From JBDUDK01 sp040002995 (lineage in GTDB: Bacteria > Actinomycetota > Acidimicrobiia > Acidimicrobiales > Ilumatobacteraceae): a stretch of DNA of 64,000 nucleotides. The position numbers were made by a program, and so were the translations under genes. Each line of letters starts with the position of its first letter. The stretch's first letter is position 1. The DNA lies in assembly GCA_040002995.1 (NCBI GenBank), contig JBDUDK010000052.1, forward strand, positions 1-64,000. Reading direction: 5' to 3'. Shown here one piece after another: positions 8,784 to 16,697 of this stretch. The notes beneath the pieces were generated by a model that saw only the letters and a list, made by a program, of their open reading frames with translations, did no database searches and was not told the origin of the DNA.

Positions 8784-9626
8784 TCAGACCTTCATCCCCG
8801 CCAGGCTGCGAGCGGCCACCCACAGCTTTTCCTTCGTCGCCAACGACAAGCGGCCCCGAAGGACGGCGCCAGGGTCGCGCTCGATCAGGTGCAAGAGGCG
8901 GTGGTAGATGCCCGCCATCGCGGAGACGCATGCCCGGCTGCGCCGATCGAGCAGCGGCAGAAGTTCAAGGCCGCTGGCGAACCACTGCTCGACTCGCGGG
9001 ATCTGGTCCGCAATGAGCGCGGCGACCGCATCGGGCGGTCCCGACAGATTGGCTTCGCACCCGAAACGACGAGCCTCTTCAAGGGGCAGGTACACGCGGT
9101 TCATGCCGCGGTCCTCGACCACGTCGCGCAAGATGTTCGTGACCTGAAGCGCAACGCCGAGCGCCTCGGCCCGCAACCCGGCCGACTCCGGGTACCGGGT
9201 GCCGAAGATCGATAGCGAGAGCTTACCGACCGAGCCGGCGACCCTGCGGCAGTACGAGACGAGATCGTCGAACGTCTCGTAGCGGACGCCGTTGACGTCC
9301 ATCTCACACCCTTGAATCAAGAGATCGAATTCGTCGAGTGGAAGGTCGTACTGCCGGGTGGCGTCGGCGAGGGCCACCAGAACCGGATCCTCGTCGATCG
9401 CGGCGGAAAGGGCGCCGATGTCCTTGCGCACCTTGGCCAACGCCGTCAGCTTCTCGGCGGCCCGGAGGTCGCCGTCGCCGATGTCGTCGATCCGGCGGGC
9501 CATGGCGTAGACGGCGCACATCGCCCGCCGCTTCGGCGCCGGCAACAGCTTGATCCCGTACGCGAAATTCTTCGCTTCGCGTGACGTGATCTCCGCACAG
9601 CGCTCGTAGGCGATGTCGAGATCCAT
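8784..9626 (-). CDS. hpnD: Presqualene diphosphate synthase HpnD
   Basis: A squalene/phytoene-synthase-family enzyme that condenses two farnesyl diphosphates to presqualene diphosphate. The two aspartate-rich motifs are ARRIDDIGDGD and QVTNILRDVVEDRGMNRVYLP, and YCRRVAGSVGKL lies between them. The length of 280 residues is typical of HpnD. The start codon overlaps the hpnC stop (TGATG). Pairing with hpnC and hpnE distinguishes it from carotenoid phytoene synthases, since no carotenoid genes are nearby. Confidence 0.95.
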   Translation of the reverse strand: MDLDIAYERCAEITSREAKNFAYGIKLLPAPKRRAMCAVYAMARRIDDIGDGDLRAAEKLTALAKVRKDIGALSAAIDEDPVLVALADATRQYDLPLDEFDLLIQGCEMDVNGVRYETFDDLVSYCRRVAGSVGKLSLSIFGTRYPESAGLRAEALGVALQVTNILRDVVEDRGMNRVYLPLEEARRFGCEANLSGPPDAVAALIADQIPRVEQWFASGLELLPLLDRRSRACVSAMAGIYHRLLHLIERDPGAVLRGRLSLATKEKLWVAARSLAGMKV

Positions 9627-10525
9627 CAGCGGGGTCTCGCTTCCCTAGCCGCCATCAGCAGGCGCAACGTCCGGGTGACCGTGCGGGCTCTGCTGGGCGG
9701 GCACGGTCTGGCCATGACGTTGAACTCGTTCCCTTCGATCGCGTCGAGCGCGGCCCCTCCGCCCGCGGCGAAGCCGGCGATCAGTAACCGAGCGCGACCG
9801 TGCAGGCTCGCGGCGAGCGGTACCGACGAGGCCAGCAGCCCACGTGCCCGGCCGACCTCCAGGCGCAGCACCCCACGCAATGCGGAGGACGCAACAGGCG
9901 CGTTCAGGTCAGCGGGGTCACAGCCGAAGTACGCGAGGTCGGCTGCGGGCAAGTACACCCGGCCCTGCGCCGCATCCTCCGCAACGTCTTGACAGTGCTC
10001 GGCGACCTGGAGGGCGCTGCACACATCGTCGGACCACCGGACGCGCTCCGGTGTCGCCATGTCGAGGAGGGCCAGCACGAGCCGGCCAACGGGATTGGCG
10101 GACAACGCGCAGTAGCCGAGTAGGTCGTCGAAGGTCTGGTACGCGTGGACGGTTTGGTCGATGCGGTTCGCCTGGATGAGATCGCGAAACGGTTGAAGAT
10201 CGAGGCGGCACGTCTGAATCGTCGGCGTCAGGCGCCGGAAGATCGGATGCGTCGCGTGGCCGGCGGCTGCACGGTCGAGTTCGGCCTCAGCCCAGTCGAG
10301 GAGGGCCAGCCGGTCGCCGTCGGCCTCGTCGCCGAGATCGTCAACGAAGCGAGCGAAGCCGTAGAGGGCGAGCATCTGCGCGCGGATCGGCCGGGGCAAG
10401 AAAAGGGGCGCCACGCTGAAGTTTTCGTCGCGAGCCTTCGCCAAAACCGGGTTCGAAACGGCGTCGCGCGGCCCCTCCACGTTCCCCTGGCTCGCTGCGG
10501 TGACGCGCGCGCCCAAGACCTCCAC
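9626..10525 (-). CDS. hpnC: Hydroxysqualene synthase HpnC
   Basis: A squalene-synthase-family protein converting presqualene diphosphate to hydroxysqualene. Motifs are YGFARFVDDLGDEADG and, in the second site, EHCQDVAEDAAQGRVYLP, where the aspartate pattern is the modified HpnC form. I choose the GTG at 10525, four bases after a strong purine tract (AGGGGGGAG, 10530-10538). The frame is open to a GTG at 10567, but that codon sits inside the palindromic operator at the likely transcription start. The resulting 299 residues fit the family. It is the first gene of the hopanoid operon. Confidence 0.92.
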   Translation of the reverse strand: MEVLGARVTAASQGNVEGPRDAVSNPVLAKARDENFSVAPLFLPRPIRAQMLALYGFARFVDDLGDEADGDRLALLDWAEAELDRAAAGHATHPIFRRLTPTIQTCRLDLQPFRDLIQANRIDQTVHAYQTFDDLLGYCALSANPVGRLVLALLDMATPERVRWSDDVCSALQVAEHCQDVAEDAAQGRVYLPAADLAYFGCDPADLNAPVASSALRGVLRLEVGRARGLLASSVPLAASLHGRARLLIAGFAAGGGAALDAIEGNEFNVMARPCPPSRARTVTRTLRLLMAAREARPR

Positions 10526-10529
10526 GCGA

Positions 10530-10538
10530 CTCCCCCCT
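10530..10538 (-). promoter_or_regulatory. Ribosome binding site deciding the hpnC start
   Basis: AGGGGGGAG on the minus strand sits four bases before the GTG at 10525. No comparable purine tract precedes the upstream in-frame GTG at 10567, so this site favours the shorter HpnC. Confidence 0.6.
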
Positions 10539-10551
10539 ATGTCTACACCTG

Positions 10552-10567
10552 GTGACCGACTGGTCAC
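10552..10567. promoter_or_regulatory. Palindromic operator of the hopanoid operon
   Basis: GTGACC-gact-GGTCAC is a perfect six-base inverted repeat with a four-base spacer. It begins 6 bases downstream of the -10 box and so covers the predicted transcription start of the hpn operon. Size and symmetry suit a TetR-type dimer. The obvious candidate binder is the MerR-TetR fusion encoded just upstream, but this is inference. Confidence 0.6.
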
Positions 10568-10573
10568 TTCTAT

Positions 10574-10601
10574 TACATATGCGGGGGATCGGCCCTGTCA
10601 A
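10574..10601 (-). promoter_or_regulatory. Sigma-70-type promoter of the hopanoid operon
   Basis: On the minus strand a perfect -35 TTGACA (10596-10601) is followed after 16 bases by TATGTA (10574-10579), or after 18 by TGTAAT. The -35 overlaps the stop codon of the regulator gene, so the hpn operon has its own promoter. The start would fall near 10567, giving a leader of about 42 bases. Confidence 0.65.
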
Positions 10602-11404
10602 GAAGGTGAGGGCTCGAACCTCGCGCGCAAGAATTTCGCGAGGGCGGCCTCGGTCAAACGGGAGCCTTCGTCCTCGACGGCGTTCGGGCTGATGCCCGCG
10701 CGACGAGCCGCGTGGTCGCCGATGCCGGAGATGATTTCCGACACCACGTCGGCGTGGCCCGGCTGCCCATGCAGCGCGCGCAACACAACCTCGAGAAACA
10801 ACGGCACGAGCCCCGCGAGCAAGTTGCCGAGTTCCTCGATCGCCTGGTCCTCGCCCACACGGCCGCCGCGGGTGTCGAGGGCCTCACCCACGACATCGAC
10901 CACCGACCGGGCCGCGGCCAAGAAAACCTCTTCCTTCGATGCGAAGTAGCGGTAAAAGGAACCCTTGGCCATCCCCGCCGCGAGGCAGATGTCGCCCACG
11001 CTGACCTCGTCGTAGCCGTGTTGAGCGAACGCGTCTCGCGCCGCCGCCAGGAGACGTGCGGGTGGGCGCGACGGATCGACCTCCCGCAGCCGTGTGGCCA
11101 CGACCTCGTCCCACTGGTCGGTACCGATGGCGCCGTCGCATTCGTCGAGGAGCCCGGGTAGCAGCTGCCCGATCGTGTCGAGCGAGAGATTTCTACGATC
11201 GCGCAACTCGCGGATCAACAGGAGTGCCTTCACGTGGCGCGAGTCGTAGAGGAACCGATTGGAGACGGGCCGAGCAGGGTCGGGCAACAGGCCCATGCGC
11301 CGGTACTGGTGCACGGTCGGGGCCGCCACGCCGCTGCGCTTCAGGAGCTCGCTCAGCGTGAACGTCGTGTCCTCAGGTTCGGTCTGGCGCGCCCCGGTCA
11401 CCAT
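10598..11404 (-). CDS. MerR-TetR fusion transcriptional regulator
   Basis: One 268-residue chain carries two DNA-binding modules. Residues about 15-85 form a MerR winged helix-turn-helix (FTLSELLKRSGVAAPTVHQY, then RRMGLLPD, RFLYD and a helix through LLPGLLD). Residues about 117-163 form a TetR helix-turn-helix (LLAAARDAFAQHGYDEVSVG, then AGMAKGSFYRYFASKEEVFL), followed by a helical ligand/dimer domain. The ATG at 11404 sits 4 bases after the SDR stop, so it is probably co-transcribed with that gene. The adjacent hpn promoter with its palindrome suggests local control of hopanoid synthesis. Effector unknown. Confidence 0.85.
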   Translation of the reverse strand: MVTGARQTEPEDTTFTLSELLKRSGVAAPTVHQYRRMGLLPDPARPVSNRFLYDSRHVKALLLIRELRDRRNLSLDTIGQLLPGLLDECDGAIGTDQWDEVVATRLREVDPSRPPARLLAAARDAFAQHGYDEVSVGDICLAAGMAKGSFYRYFASKEEVFLAAARSVVDVVGEALDTRGGRVGEDQAIEELGNLLAGLVPLFLEVVLRALHGQPGHADVVSEIISGIGDHAARRAGISPNAVEDEGSRLTEAALAKFLRARFEPSPS

Positions 11405-11408
11405 CTCT

Positions 11409-12212
11409 TTATCGTGCCGCGTCCGAAGAGCCGATGGAAGAGCGCAATTCTCCGGCGAGAGCGCGCGCCGCCCCCCGTCGGTAGAGCGAGGGCGACAGGG
11501 CCCGCACCACCATCGCCACCCGAAGCCGGCGCGGCAGCACCACTTCGGCCCGGCGGTGTTCGACGGCGTGCACGATGGCTTCGGCGATTCGCGCCGGCGG
11601 CATTGGTCGGGGGGAGCGCCGGCGGTACGGCTCGCCGCGCGCATCGAAAAACCCCGAGTCGATCGGACCGGGACTGACCAGCGTCATCCCCACGCCGCGG
11701 GGCGCCAACTCGACCGCGAGCGCCTCTACGAGCCCGGATACCGCGAACTTGCTGGCCGAGTAGGCCGCCTCGAGAGGTACGCCCACGTGACCGGCGATCG
11801 ACCCGACCACCACGATGTAGCCGTGACCGCGTTCGACCATCCCGCCGGCCACCGCGTGCACCGCGTGGAGCGCGCCGAAATAGTTCGTGCGCATCGTCGC
11901 TTCGAAGACGTCGAGCGGCGTCGAGCGCCATGACCCGTAGGCGCCGATCCCCGCGTTGCAGACGAGCACCGCGGGAGGGCCGAGTTCCTCGGTGAGCGCG
12001 GCCATCGCATCGGCCACTTGGCGGGCATCGCCGACGTCGGCCGACGCGCACGCGCCGTGCCCACCGATCGCGGCGAGCGTCTCGGCGAGACCCGATGCGG
12101 ATCGGGCCACCAGTCCCACCCGCGCACCGCGTCGCGCCACGGAGACCGCAACCGCCCGGCCGACGCCCCCGGACGCACCGGTAACGAACACCACGGCCCC
12201 GTCCCAGCGCAT
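11409..12212 (-). CDS. Short-chain dehydrogenase/reductase
   Basis: A classical SDR of 267 residues. It shows the NAD(P) motif TGASGGVG at the N-terminus, the NAG structural motif (VCNAGIGAYG), a catalytic serine (VVVGSIAG) and the YSASK catalytic pair. A basic C-terminal tail (RRRAEVVLPRRLRVAMVVRA) resembles membrane-associated SDRs acting on lipids; that link is tentative. It is the promoter-proximal partner of the MerR-TetR regulator. A TAACGT box at 12218-12223 lies 5 bases before the ATG, suggesting a leaderless transcript. Substrate unknown. Confidence 0.88.
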   Translation of the reverse strand: MRWDGAVVFVTGASGGVGRAVAVSVARRGARVGLVARSASGLAETLAAIGGHGACASADVGDARQVADAMAALTEELGPPAVLVCNAGIGAYGSWRSTPLDVFEATMRTNYFGALHAVHAVAGGMVERGHGYIVVVGSIAGHVGVPLEAAYSASKFAVSGLVEALAVELAPRGVGMTLVSPGPIDSGFFDARGEPYRRRSPRPMPPARIAEAIVHAVEHRRAEVVLPRRLRVAMVVRALSPSLYRRGAARALAGELRSSIGSSDAAR

Positions 12213-12251
12213 GCGAGACGTTACCGCCGTGTGATGGCGGTGTTCAGAGCG

Positions 12252-13034
12252 TCAGGCGCAGAACTCGGCGACGGCGGCCGCCGCCTCCGAGGACTCGTCG
12301 AGCACCAGATGGCCCGCACGCGGGAACACGCGCACGGTGGCGTTGGGTAACAACTTCGCCCAGGTCTCGGCCTGGCCCGGCGGAATCAGCTTGTCGTCGT
12401 CGCCCCACACCAACAGCGTCGGCACGTCGACGCGCCCGAGCCACCGGTCGAGGACCCGGTCGAAGGGGTGCTCCCACAACACGATCGCCGTCGTGCGCAT
12501 CTCGCGGTAACGGGCGACCGTGAAGTCGATGTCGTGAGGGTCGGCCGGCAGGTACGGGAGGATCGTGGCGAGGTCGTGGACCAACATTGCGGGAAGGTCT
12601 TCCGGAAGAATCCGGAAGAGATCCGGTCCGGGGTTTTCCAGATCGCGCAAGCCCGCCGGGGCCACGAGAACCAGCTTGCGCAAGCGGTGCTTCTGCTCGA
12701 TGGCGAAACGCGCCGCCAGCAAACCGCCGAGGCTGAACCCGACGAGACTCACGTCGCGGCGGAGATCGAGTTGATCGAACAGGTCGGTGTAGTGCAACAC
12801 GAAGTCGTGCACTTCGCGAAGGCCCTCGTCGTCGCCCGACTCACCGAAGCCCGGATGGAACGGGATGAGCACGCGGAACCGCTGCGTCCACGGCGCCGCG
12901 AAGTCCCATCCGTGGAAGGTGCCCGCACCGTGGAAGAACACGAGAGGTGGCGCCGTCGGCGGTCCGGCCTCCAGCACGACGGTGGATACGCCGTTGACCT
13001 GGAGCTCACGTCGCTCAAGAGTGAGAGCAGCCAT
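12252..13034 (-). CDS. Alpha/beta hydrolase, MhpC-like
   Basis: A 260-residue alpha/beta-hydrolase with the oxyanion motif FFHGAGTFHGWD, nucleophile elbow GFSLGG, acid WGDDDKLIPP and catalytic His in GHLVLDE. The overall form resembles C-C bond hydrolases of aromatic meta-cleavage (MhpC/BphD type), but other ester or lactone hydrolases are possible. The ATG at 13034 overlaps the stop of the flavin-dependent monooxygenase gene (TGATG), so the two are translationally coupled and probably act in succession on one substrate. Confidence 0.85.
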   Translation of the reverse strand: MAALTLERRELQVNGVSTVVLEAGPPTAPPLVFFHGAGTFHGWDFAAPWTQRFRVLIPFHPGFGESGDDEGLREVHDFVLHYTDLFDQLDLRRDVSLVGFSLGGLLAARFAIEQKHRLRKLVLVAPAGLRDLENPGPDLFRILPEDLPAMLVHDLATILPYLPADPHDIDFTVARYREMRTTAIVLWEHPFDRVLDRWLGRVDVPTLLVWGDDDKLIPPGQAETWAKLLPNATVRVFPRAGHLVLDESSEAAAAVAEFCA

Positions 13035-14191
13035 CAGCGCGCCACCTTTGTCTTGGTGCGCAGCCGAGGCATGACTTCCTCTGCGAACAGCGTCATGCTC
13101 TTCTCGGTCTTCCACGCCGGCATGTCGCCGAGCTGCAAGATCGCGTTCACCTTCGACGCGCCCGCCTCTTCGAGCCACATGGCGATCTTCTCCGCGACGG
13201 TCTCCGGCGAGCCCGCCACTATCCGGTTGTACGCCAAGAGGTCTTCCCAGTTCGCTTCGCCGTGCACGTTGGCTCCTGAGAGGCGCTTGCGGAACTCTGC
13301 GACGGTCACATAGCCGGGAGGGTTCAGGTATCGCGGCGTCGTGCGGAGGGCGTCTTCGAAGAAGTACAAGACGTGCTCTCGGAACTCGGCCTCCGCCTGC
13401 TTATCGGTCTCTGCCACATAGATCATCGGCAAGATGATGAGATCGTTGGGCGTCGAGTCGTGGCCGTAGTGAGCCATTCGCTCGCGGTAGAGGTCGAACA
13501 CCTGGAGCTGCAGCTTGGTGGGAATGAAGACGACGGAGTAGCCAAAGCCGTACTTGGCCGCGAGTTCGATCGTCTCCGGTGACCCCGTTCCGACGATGTA
13601 GATCTTGGGGTAGGGCTTCTGCATCGTGCGCGGCCAAGGGTTCAAGTACCGGTAGTGGTAGAACTCGCCCGAGAACTGCGTCGGACCATCCTCCGTCCAG
13701 CACTGCAGCATCACGTCGATCGACTCGCGAAAACGGGCACGGGCGGTGGCGGGGTTGACCGAGTTGGCCCAGTACTCCATGCCGGTGCCGAGCGGAAGCG
13801 CGATCTCGAGACGCCCATTCGACATGACGTCGAGCATCGCGTACTCCTCGGCGAGTCGGTTCGGATAGCCGAGGTTGGGCGGCGTTCCGTACACGCAGAT
13901 GTTTGCCCGGCTGGTCTGCGGGATCAGCGCCGCCGCGGTGAGGTTCGGTGCCGCGTTCATCGAGTACGCGGTGTTGTGATGCTCGTTTATCGCCATACCG
14001 TCGAACCCGAGTTTGTCGGCGCGCACGAGCTCGCCTATGTAGCGCTGGTACAGCTCATGGCCGACCGCCGGGTCGTAGTGAGAGTTCGAAAAATCGACCC
14101 AGAGCGACGCGTACTTCTTGTGGTCGGCGGGCAATGGCACGTACGGAAAGAAATGAAAAAAGTTGAAGCGGACATCGTCCAAGACACCCAT
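13034..14191 (-). CDS. LLM-class flavin-dependent oxidoreductase
   Basis: A 385-residue bacterial-luciferase-like (LLM) monooxygenase. Typical features are the N-terminal strand FNFFHFFPY, the substrate/flavin segment GFDGMAINEHHNTAYS, LDVMSNGRLEIALPLGTGMEY and the C-terminal AGSPETVAEKIAMW. Such enzymes use FMNH2 (or F420) to oxygenate small organic substrates. It is coupled to an alpha/beta hydrolase. A purine tract (CAGGGG) precedes the ATG. The intergenic 14192-14354 separates it from divergent SDR genes and probably holds both promoters; I could not define them. Confidence 0.87.
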   Translation of the reverse strand: MGVLDDVRFNFFHFFPYVPLPADHKKYASLWVDFSNSHYDPAVGHELYQRYIGELVRADKLGFDGMAINEHHNTAYSMNAAPNLTAAALIPQTSRANICVYGTPPNLGYPNRLAEEYAMLDVMSNGRLEIALPLGTGMEYWANSVNPATARARFRESIDVMLQCWTEDGPTQFSGEFYHYRYLNPWPRTMQKPYPKIYIVGTGSPETIELAAKYGFGYSVVFIPTKLQLQVFDLYRERMAHYGHDSTPNDLIILPMIYVAETDKQAEAEFREHVLYFFEDALRTTPRYLNPPGYVTVAEFRKRLSGANVHGEANWEDLLAYNRIVAGSPETVAEKIAMWLEEAGASKVNAILQLGDMPAWKTEKSMTLFAEEVMPRLRTKTKVAR

Positions 14192-14354
14192 GCGAACCCC
14201 TGTCCGTCGTCGCCTCGCAGGACGTCGGCACGATAACAGTTTTGCAAATCAACGTCTCCGAGCGCGCCTCGACTGTGTGCGGATGACGAACGGGCGGCCG
14301 AGAGCCAATACTTATCAGATTCATCATCATGAGCCGGGTTCGAAAGGTGTGTGC

Positions 14355-15152
14355 GTGTTGTCCTCTGCGAATGAGAACACAAGCGTGGGTTTCGACCCGC
14401 TCGCCCCGTTCCGTCTCGACGGCCAGGTCGCCATCGTCACGGGTGCCAGTTCGGGCATCGGGGCCCGCGCGGCGCGGGTGCTCGACGCGCTCGGTGCCAC
14501 CGTCGTCGTGTCCGCCAGGCGCACAGATCGCATCGAGGCCGTCGCGGCGACGCTCCAGCGTGGCCACGCGGTCACATGCGACGTGAGCGAGGCGGGAGCG
14601 TCGGCGGCTCTCGTGCAGGCGGTGATCGCTGCGCACGGTCGGGTCGACGTCGTGATCGCGAACGCGGGTATCACGACGGTGGTTCCGGCCTTGCGGGAGT
14701 CCGTCGAGCGGTTCGCCGAGGTGATCACCGTCGACCTCGTCGCGCCTTTTGAGCTGGCCCAGGCGGCCGCCGAGCACCTGCGCGGCGAGAAGCGCCCCGG
14801 GAGCATCGTCAACGTCGCGTCGGCCGCCGCGTTCTCATCCACCGCGTTCTTGCCCCAGGCCGGTTACGTCGCCTCGAAGACCGGTCTCGTCGGCCTTACG
14901 CGCGAGCTGGCGTTGCAGTGGGCTCGCTACGGCATCCGCGTGAACGCGCTGTGCCCGGGCATGTTCCCGAGCGAGATGACCGCCGACCTCGTCAACAGCG
15001 ACGAGCTGCGTACTCGGTTCGAGAAGGGTGTGCCGTTGCAGCGCGTGGCACGCGAGGACGAGTTGGATGGGGCCATCGCGTTTCTCGCCAGCGCAGCCAG
15101 CAGCTATGTCACCGGGCAGGCGCTCGTCGTCGACGGCGGCGGCAAGATCTAG
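14355..15152 (+). CDS. Short-chain dehydrogenase/reductase
   Basis: A 265-residue SDR with VAIVTGASSGIGARAARVL, VIANAGITTV, a catalytic serine (NVASAAAFSS) and the GYVASK Tyr-Lys pair; the end ALVVDGGGKI is typical of FabG-like members. I choose the GTG at 14355, seven bases after GAAAGG (14342-14347); the frame is open much further upstream but runs into the divergent promoter region. The next SDR follows after 9 bases with a perfect AGGAGG, so both belong to one operon, divergent from the LLM-hydrolase pair. Confidence 0.88.
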   Translation: MLSSANENTSVGFDPLAPFRLDGQVAIVTGASSGIGARAARVLDALGATVVVSARRTDRIEAVAATLQRGHAVTCDVSEAGASAALVQAVIAAHGRVDVVIANAGITTVVPALRESVERFAEVITVDLVAPFELAQAAAEHLRGEKRPGSIVNVASAAAFSSTAFLPQAGYVASKTGLVGLTRELALQWARYGIRVNALCPGMFPSEMTADLVNSDELRTRFEKGVPLQRVAREDELDGAIAFLASAASSYVTGQALVVDGGGKI

Positions 15153-15161
15153 GAGGCAGCC

Positions 15162-16001
15162 GTGAACGGTTCCGAGCGCGAAGACTTGCCCGCCCTATCC
15201 ACCGAGGCCGCGGGGGCGGCGGAAGGAAGGGGCCGTCTGCGCGGGCGACGGGTGCTCGTCGTCGGCGCGGGCACGCGTCACACCGACGATGCCGACGCGC
15301 CCGTCGGCAACGGAAGGGCGATCTCGGTGCTCGCCGCTCGCGAAGGAGCAACGGTCGCGTGCGCCGATCGCGTCGAGGGGGCGGCGCAGGCCACCGCCGA
15401 CGTCATCAGCGCGGAAGGAGGACGAGCGGGTGTTGTGGTGGGCGACGTCGCTCGGCCCGACGCGTGCGCGCAGATCGTCGACCACGCGATTTCCGTGATG
15501 GGTGGACTCGACGGTCTCGTGCTGAACGTCGGCATCGGCCACGGCATGACACTCGAAGGAACCACCGTCGAGGCGTGGGATCTCACGTTCGCGGTGAACC
15601 TCCGCGCGCACTTCCTCGTCGCCCGCTCCGCGCTGCCGCGCATGGAGCCGGGCGGGGCGGTTGTGTTCATCAGCTCGGTGGCGGGTCTGCAGCCGGGGAG
15701 CCAACTGCCGGCGTACGACGCGTCGAAGGCCGGACTTTTCGGTCTGTCCCGTCACGTCGCACTAGAAGGGGCGCGCCGGGGCATTCGTGCGAACGTCGTC
15801 GTGCCGGGTCTCATCGACACGCCGATGGGTCGTTTCGCATCAGCGGGCCGGCCGTCGCGGGCAAGGACGCGCATCCCGCTCGGCCGTCAGGGAACGGGTT
15901 GGGAGGTCGCATACGCGACGATCTTCCTGCTGTCGACCGAAGCGAGCTACATCACGGGTCAGAGCGTGGTGGTCGACGGTGGACTGAGCGCGCTCACCTG
16001 A
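15162..16001 (+). CDS. SDR-family oxidoreductase with expanded glycine loop
   Basis: A 279-residue SDR. The cofactor motif is unusual: after VLVVGAGT comes an insert of roughly ten residues (RHTDDADAPVG) before NGRAISVLAAREGA, where a classical SDR has TGxxxGIG. The rest is ordinary: LNVGIGHG in place of NAG, FISSVAG serine, YDASK catalytic pair and C-terminal SVVVDGGLSALT. The GTG start at 15162 follows a perfect AGGAGG at 15151-15156 that overlaps the previous stop codon. Its operon partner is another SDR, so the two may catalyse consecutive oxidations. Substrate unknown. Confidence 0.85.
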   Translation: MNGSEREDLPALSTEAAGAAEGRGRLRGRRVLVVGAGTRHTDDADAPVGNGRAISVLAAREGATVACADRVEGAAQATADVISAEGGRAGVVVGDVARPDACAQIVDHAISVMGGLDGLVLNVGIGHGMTLEGTTVEAWDLTFAVNLRAHFLVARSALPRMEPGGAVVFISSVAGLQPGSQLPAYDASKAGLFGLSRHVALEGARRGIRANVVVPGLIDTPMGRFASAGRPSRARTRIPLGRQGTGWEVAYATIFLLSTEASYITGQSVVVDGGLSALT

Positions 16002-16002
16002 C

Positions 16003-16683
16003 TCACCGGTCGGCGAGATGGGCGACGACCACGTCGAGAACGGCGTGCCCGGCGGAGAAGTAGGCCCCCGAGGGCACTCCGATCGCGGGCCACCTGCGCC
16101 CGCGAGGACGGAGATCGACCACGGTCCGGAACGCGTTCCACGGCAACAAGTACATCTCGACGGGTACGTCGTGGGGCCAGTGTGCAACGTGGAGCCGGCC
16201 CGACAGGGCGCGCAGCGGCTCAGCCCCCAAGACGGCCACGGGCGGCCGCGTGAGCTTGAGATCAGAACCGAACGAGAGCCGGCTGCGGGGGGCTCGCACG
16301 ATTGGTGTGCGAGCGCGCCACCTGTCGAACGCGGCGACGGCCTCGTCGGGCGGCACCCAAACCTGGCGCAGGAACGCGAAGTTCGAGAGGTGACCGATCT
16401 GCTGCTCGGGTGCTGCACCGATGTTCGTGGGCGGCTGCTCGAGGTGGTGCGCGGCGGCGCTGTGGTCGGCGTACACGACGAGCCGGGGTGTGGTGTGGTG
16501 CGCTCCCCGCGTTGCGTGGAGCCGGGGCCTTATTGCCCGGGTCGCTACGCGCCCTTTGCCCGTTGCACGGAGCCGGCTCTTGTCGTCTGGCACATAGAGC
16601 GGCAGTTCTTCTAGCTCGCCCACCCCGCCATCGTCGCGCACCACGGCGGCGAGCGCGGCAGACTGAGCCGCCTGTATCTGCAA
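16003..16683 (-). CDS. Hypothetical protein, unrecognised
   Basis: I do not recognise this protein of up to 226 residues. It is proline- and arginine-rich with no signal peptide or membrane span. A conserved-looking C-terminal half contains VPVEMYLLPWNAFRTVVDLR and GVPSGAYFSAGHAVLDVVVAHL. The TTG at 16683 has no clear ribosome binding site; GTGs at 16644 or 16641 are reasonable alternatives. It is convergent with the SDR operon, its stop 1 base past the SDR stop, and divergent from the RraA-like gene. The opposite strand is also open over most of this interval, so whether it is coding is likely but not certain. Confidence 0.5.
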   Translation of the reverse strand: MQIQAAQSAALAAVVRDDGGVGELEELPLYVPDDKSRLRATGKGRVATRAIRPRLHATRGAHHTTPRLVVYADHSAAAHHLEQPPTNIGAAPEQQIGHLSNFAFLRQVWVPPDEAVAAFDRWRARTPIVRAPRSRLSFGSDLKLTRPPVAVLGAEPLRALSGRLHVAHWPHDVPVEMYLLPWNAFRTVVDLRPRGRRWPAIGVPSGAYFSAGHAVLDVVVAHLADR

Positions 16684-16697
16684 AATGAGGAAATTTG

